This document shows positions 62,445 through 64,000 of a stretch of 64,000 nucleotides of DNA, in pieces. The DNA is from Pseudobutyrivibrio sp. GTDB taxonomy: Bacteria > Bacillota > Clostridia > Lachnospirales > Lachnospiraceae. The translations under genes and the position numbers were made by a program. Location of the stretch: assembly GCF_015057185.1 (NCBI RefSeq), contig NZ_SVEV01000001.1, positions 186,001-250,000 of the forward strand. The letters run 5' to 3'. Every line of letters starts with the position of its first letter. Position 1 is the stretch's first letter. Below the pieces are notes generated by a model. That model ran no database searches and had not been told where the DNA came from. It saw only the letters and a list, made by a program, of their open reading frames with translations.

Positions 62445-63374
62445 TTATGCATTCATCTGAGCTGCTACTTCAGCTGCAAAGTCTTCGTTCTTCTTTTCAA
62501 GACCTTCACCAGTCTCAAAACGAACAAATCTCTTTACTTTAAGCTCAGAACCTGTCTCCTTAGAAACCTGCTCTAAGTACTTAGCAACAGTCTGCTTTCC
62601 ATCCTCAGCCTTAACATAAACCTGATCAAGTAAGCAGATTTCCTTAAGCTCTTTAGATACACGACCTTCAATCATACCGTTGATAACCTTTTCAGGCTTC
62701 TGTGACTCCTTAGGATCGTTCATAATCTGAGCAAGAAGGATTTCCTTCTCGTGTGCGATGTATTCAGCAGATACTTCATCACGAGATACATACTTAGGAT
62801 TAAGAGCTGCAACCTGCATAGCAATATTTGTAGCTGCTTCCCTAGATGCATCAGACTCAGCACCGTCCATCTCTACAATAACGCCGATACGTCCGCCACC
62901 ATGTGTGTATGATACTACGAAACCATCTGTAGTAATCTTCTCAAATCTTCTAAGAGAAAGCTTCTCACCGATTGTAGCAACCATCTCTACATGTACATCG
63001 TTAACAGTCTTTGATGTGTCTTCTGCCCACTTCTCAGCAAGAAGCTCATCAATTGTGTTTACGTTAGAATTGAGAATCTGCTTAGCGACCTTCTCAACGT
63101 ATGTCTGGAACTTTTCGTTCTTAGCAACGAAGTCAGTCTCTGAGTTAACCTCAAGAACAACTGCTGTATTGCCTTCTACTACTACCTTGCAGATACCCTC
63201 TGCTGCGATACGAGATGCCTTCTTTTCAGCCTTTGCTGCACCATTCTTACGAAGGAGCTCGAAAGCTGCATCCATATCACCATCACACTCAGAGAGTGCC
63301 TTCTTACAATCCATCATACCTGCGCCTGACTGCTCGCGAAGGTCTTTTACCATTGCTGCTGTAATAGCTGCCAT
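62445..63374 (-). CDS. tsf: Translation elongation factor Ts
   Basis: 309 residues. UBA-like N-terminal domain (VKDLREQSGAGMMDCKKALSECDGDMD) and the core with SETDFVAKNEKFQ. It is the nucleotide-exchange factor of EF-Tu. It is 4 nt after rpsB. Confidence 0.97.
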   Translation of the reverse strand: MAAITAAMVKDLREQSGAGMMDCKKALSECDGDMDAAFELLRKNGAAKAEKKASRIAAEGICKVVVEGNTAVVLEVNSETDFVAKNEKFQTYVEKVAKQILNSNVNTIDELLAEKWAEDTSKTVNDVHVEMVATIGEKLSLRRFEKITTDGFVVSYTHGGGRIGVIVEMDGAESDASREAATNIAMQVAALNPKYVSRDEVSAEYIAHEKEILLAQIMNDPKESQKPEKVINGMIEGRVSKELKEICLLDQVYVKAEDGKQTVAKYLEQVSKETGSELKVKRFVRFETGEGLEKKNEDFAAEVAAQMNA

Positions 63375-63378
63375 ATTC

Positions 63379-64000
63379 TTATGCCTCCTCTACTGCTTCT
63401 GCTGACTCCTCAGCAACTTCGTTCATCTCACCCTGCTTTGCTTCGATAACAGCATCTGCCATCTTTGCAACGATAAGCTTTACTGCACGGATAGCATCAT
63501 CGTTACCAGGGATCACATAATCAAGTTCATCTGGATCACAGTTTGTATCGCAAACACCTACAAGTGGAATACCAAGTGCATGTGCTTCCTGAACACAGAT
63601 GTGCTCCTTCTTAGGATCAATAATAAAGATAGCATCTGGAATTCTGTTCATTTCCTTGATACCACCAAGAACCTTTGTAAGCTTCTCCTGCTCCTTCTTG
63701 AGCTGAGTAACTTCCTTCTTTGGAAGAAGATCAAATGTACCATCTGCTTCCATCTTCTCGATTTCCTTAAGACGAGCAATTCTTGTCTGAACTGTCTTAA
63801 AGTTTGTAAGCATACCACCGAGCCATCTCTCGTTTACGTAGAACATACCGCAACGCTCTGCCTCTGATGCGATAGCATCCTGAGCCTGCTTCTTAGTACC
63901 AACAAAAAGAATAGTACCACCCTGCTGTGCGATGTCAAAGATAACATCATAAGCATCGTCTACCATACCTACAGACTTCTGAAGGTCGATAATGTGGATA
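63379..64000 (-). CDS. rpsB: 30S ribosomal protein S2, C-terminal part (cut by window edge)
   Basis: The frame is open to the right edge; the visible part begins [21 protein letters not shown] and includes [38 protein letters not shown] and [36 protein letters not shown]-type sequence, universal in S2. An internal ATG would give 195 residues, but the true start lies outside the window. The C-terminus has an acidic tail. Confidence 0.97.
   Translation of the reverse strand, partial: IHIIDLQKSVGMVDDAYDVIFDIAQQGGTILFVGTKKQAQDAIASEAERCGMFYVNERWLGGMLTNFKTVQTRIARLKEIEKMEADGTFDLLPKKEVTQLKKEQEKLTKVLGGIKEMNRIPDAIFIIDPKKEHICVQEAHALGIPLVGVCDTNCDPDELDYVIPGNDDAIRAVKLIVAKMADAVIEAKQGEMNEVAEESAEAVEEA

Overview
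The window is chromosomal sequence of a low-GC anaerobic Firmicute, most likely a Lachnospiraceae member close to Butyrivibrio/Pseudobutyrivibrio. This is inferred from an Rnf complex, a PolC-type replicase, a Na+-translocating decarboxylase cluster, separate neighbouring ispH and rpsA genes, and typical Clostridia gene order. I see no mobile element, prophage or CRISPR array. Almost all genes lie on the minus strand; the exceptions are a YprB-like nuclease and the tyrA-aroA pair.

Layout. 1-4.7 kb: rnfCDGEAB, ion-pumping ferredoxin:NAD+ oxidoreductase (rnfB cut by the window edge). 4.9-11.7 kb: YprB-like nuclease, cheR, then rpiR-type regulator, HI0933-like flavoprotein, cmk, ispH and rpsA. 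11.8-17 kb: biotin-dependent Na+ decarboxylase/carboxyltransferase cluster. 17.2-22.6 kb: scpAB, icd, leuS. 22.8-27.4 kb: a three-gene secreted/membrane operon of unknown role and an EF-G-like GTPase. 27.5-31.7 kb: tyrA-aroA, a SEC-C protein and an NlpC/P60 wall hydrolase. 31.8-40 kb: the rimP-nusA-rnpM-ylxQ-infB-rbfA-nrnA-truB-ribF operon. 40-43 kb: tRNA-Glu, galE and infC-rpmI-rplT with an attenuator leader. 43-49.7 kb: HAD phosphatase, ppk, ppx, pheA and a DUF5050-like protein. 49.7-64 kb: polC, ispG, rseP, dxr, cdsA, uppS, frr, pyrH, a bactofilin, a polysaccharide deacetylase, tsf and rpsB (cut by the edge), linking translation, isoprenoid, lipid and envelope synthesis.

The most interesting content is non-coding. 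Two families of structured RNA elements recur. Family 1 has four copies, at about 13254-13333, 30597-30680, 40383-40465 and 62360-62441. Each sits at or just after a stop codon. Each has two adjacent hairpins, and the second contains a conserved inner hairpin (ATTGCCGAAGRCAATT) inside an outer stem whose sequence differs in every copy but stays paired. Family 2 has three copies, at about 18626-18711, 20130-20212 and 54173-54256. Each sits 20-45 nt upstream of a start codon (scpA, icd, polC), with conserved joints and terminal loop and covarying stems. In two of the three the closing-stem strand can instead pair with the Shine-Dalgarno region, as in a riboswitch or other cis-regulator. I cannot match either family to a named RNA from memory. 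Several terminators also have promoters embedded in them, including an exact TTGACA-17-TATAAT promoter inside the ribF terminator hairpin.
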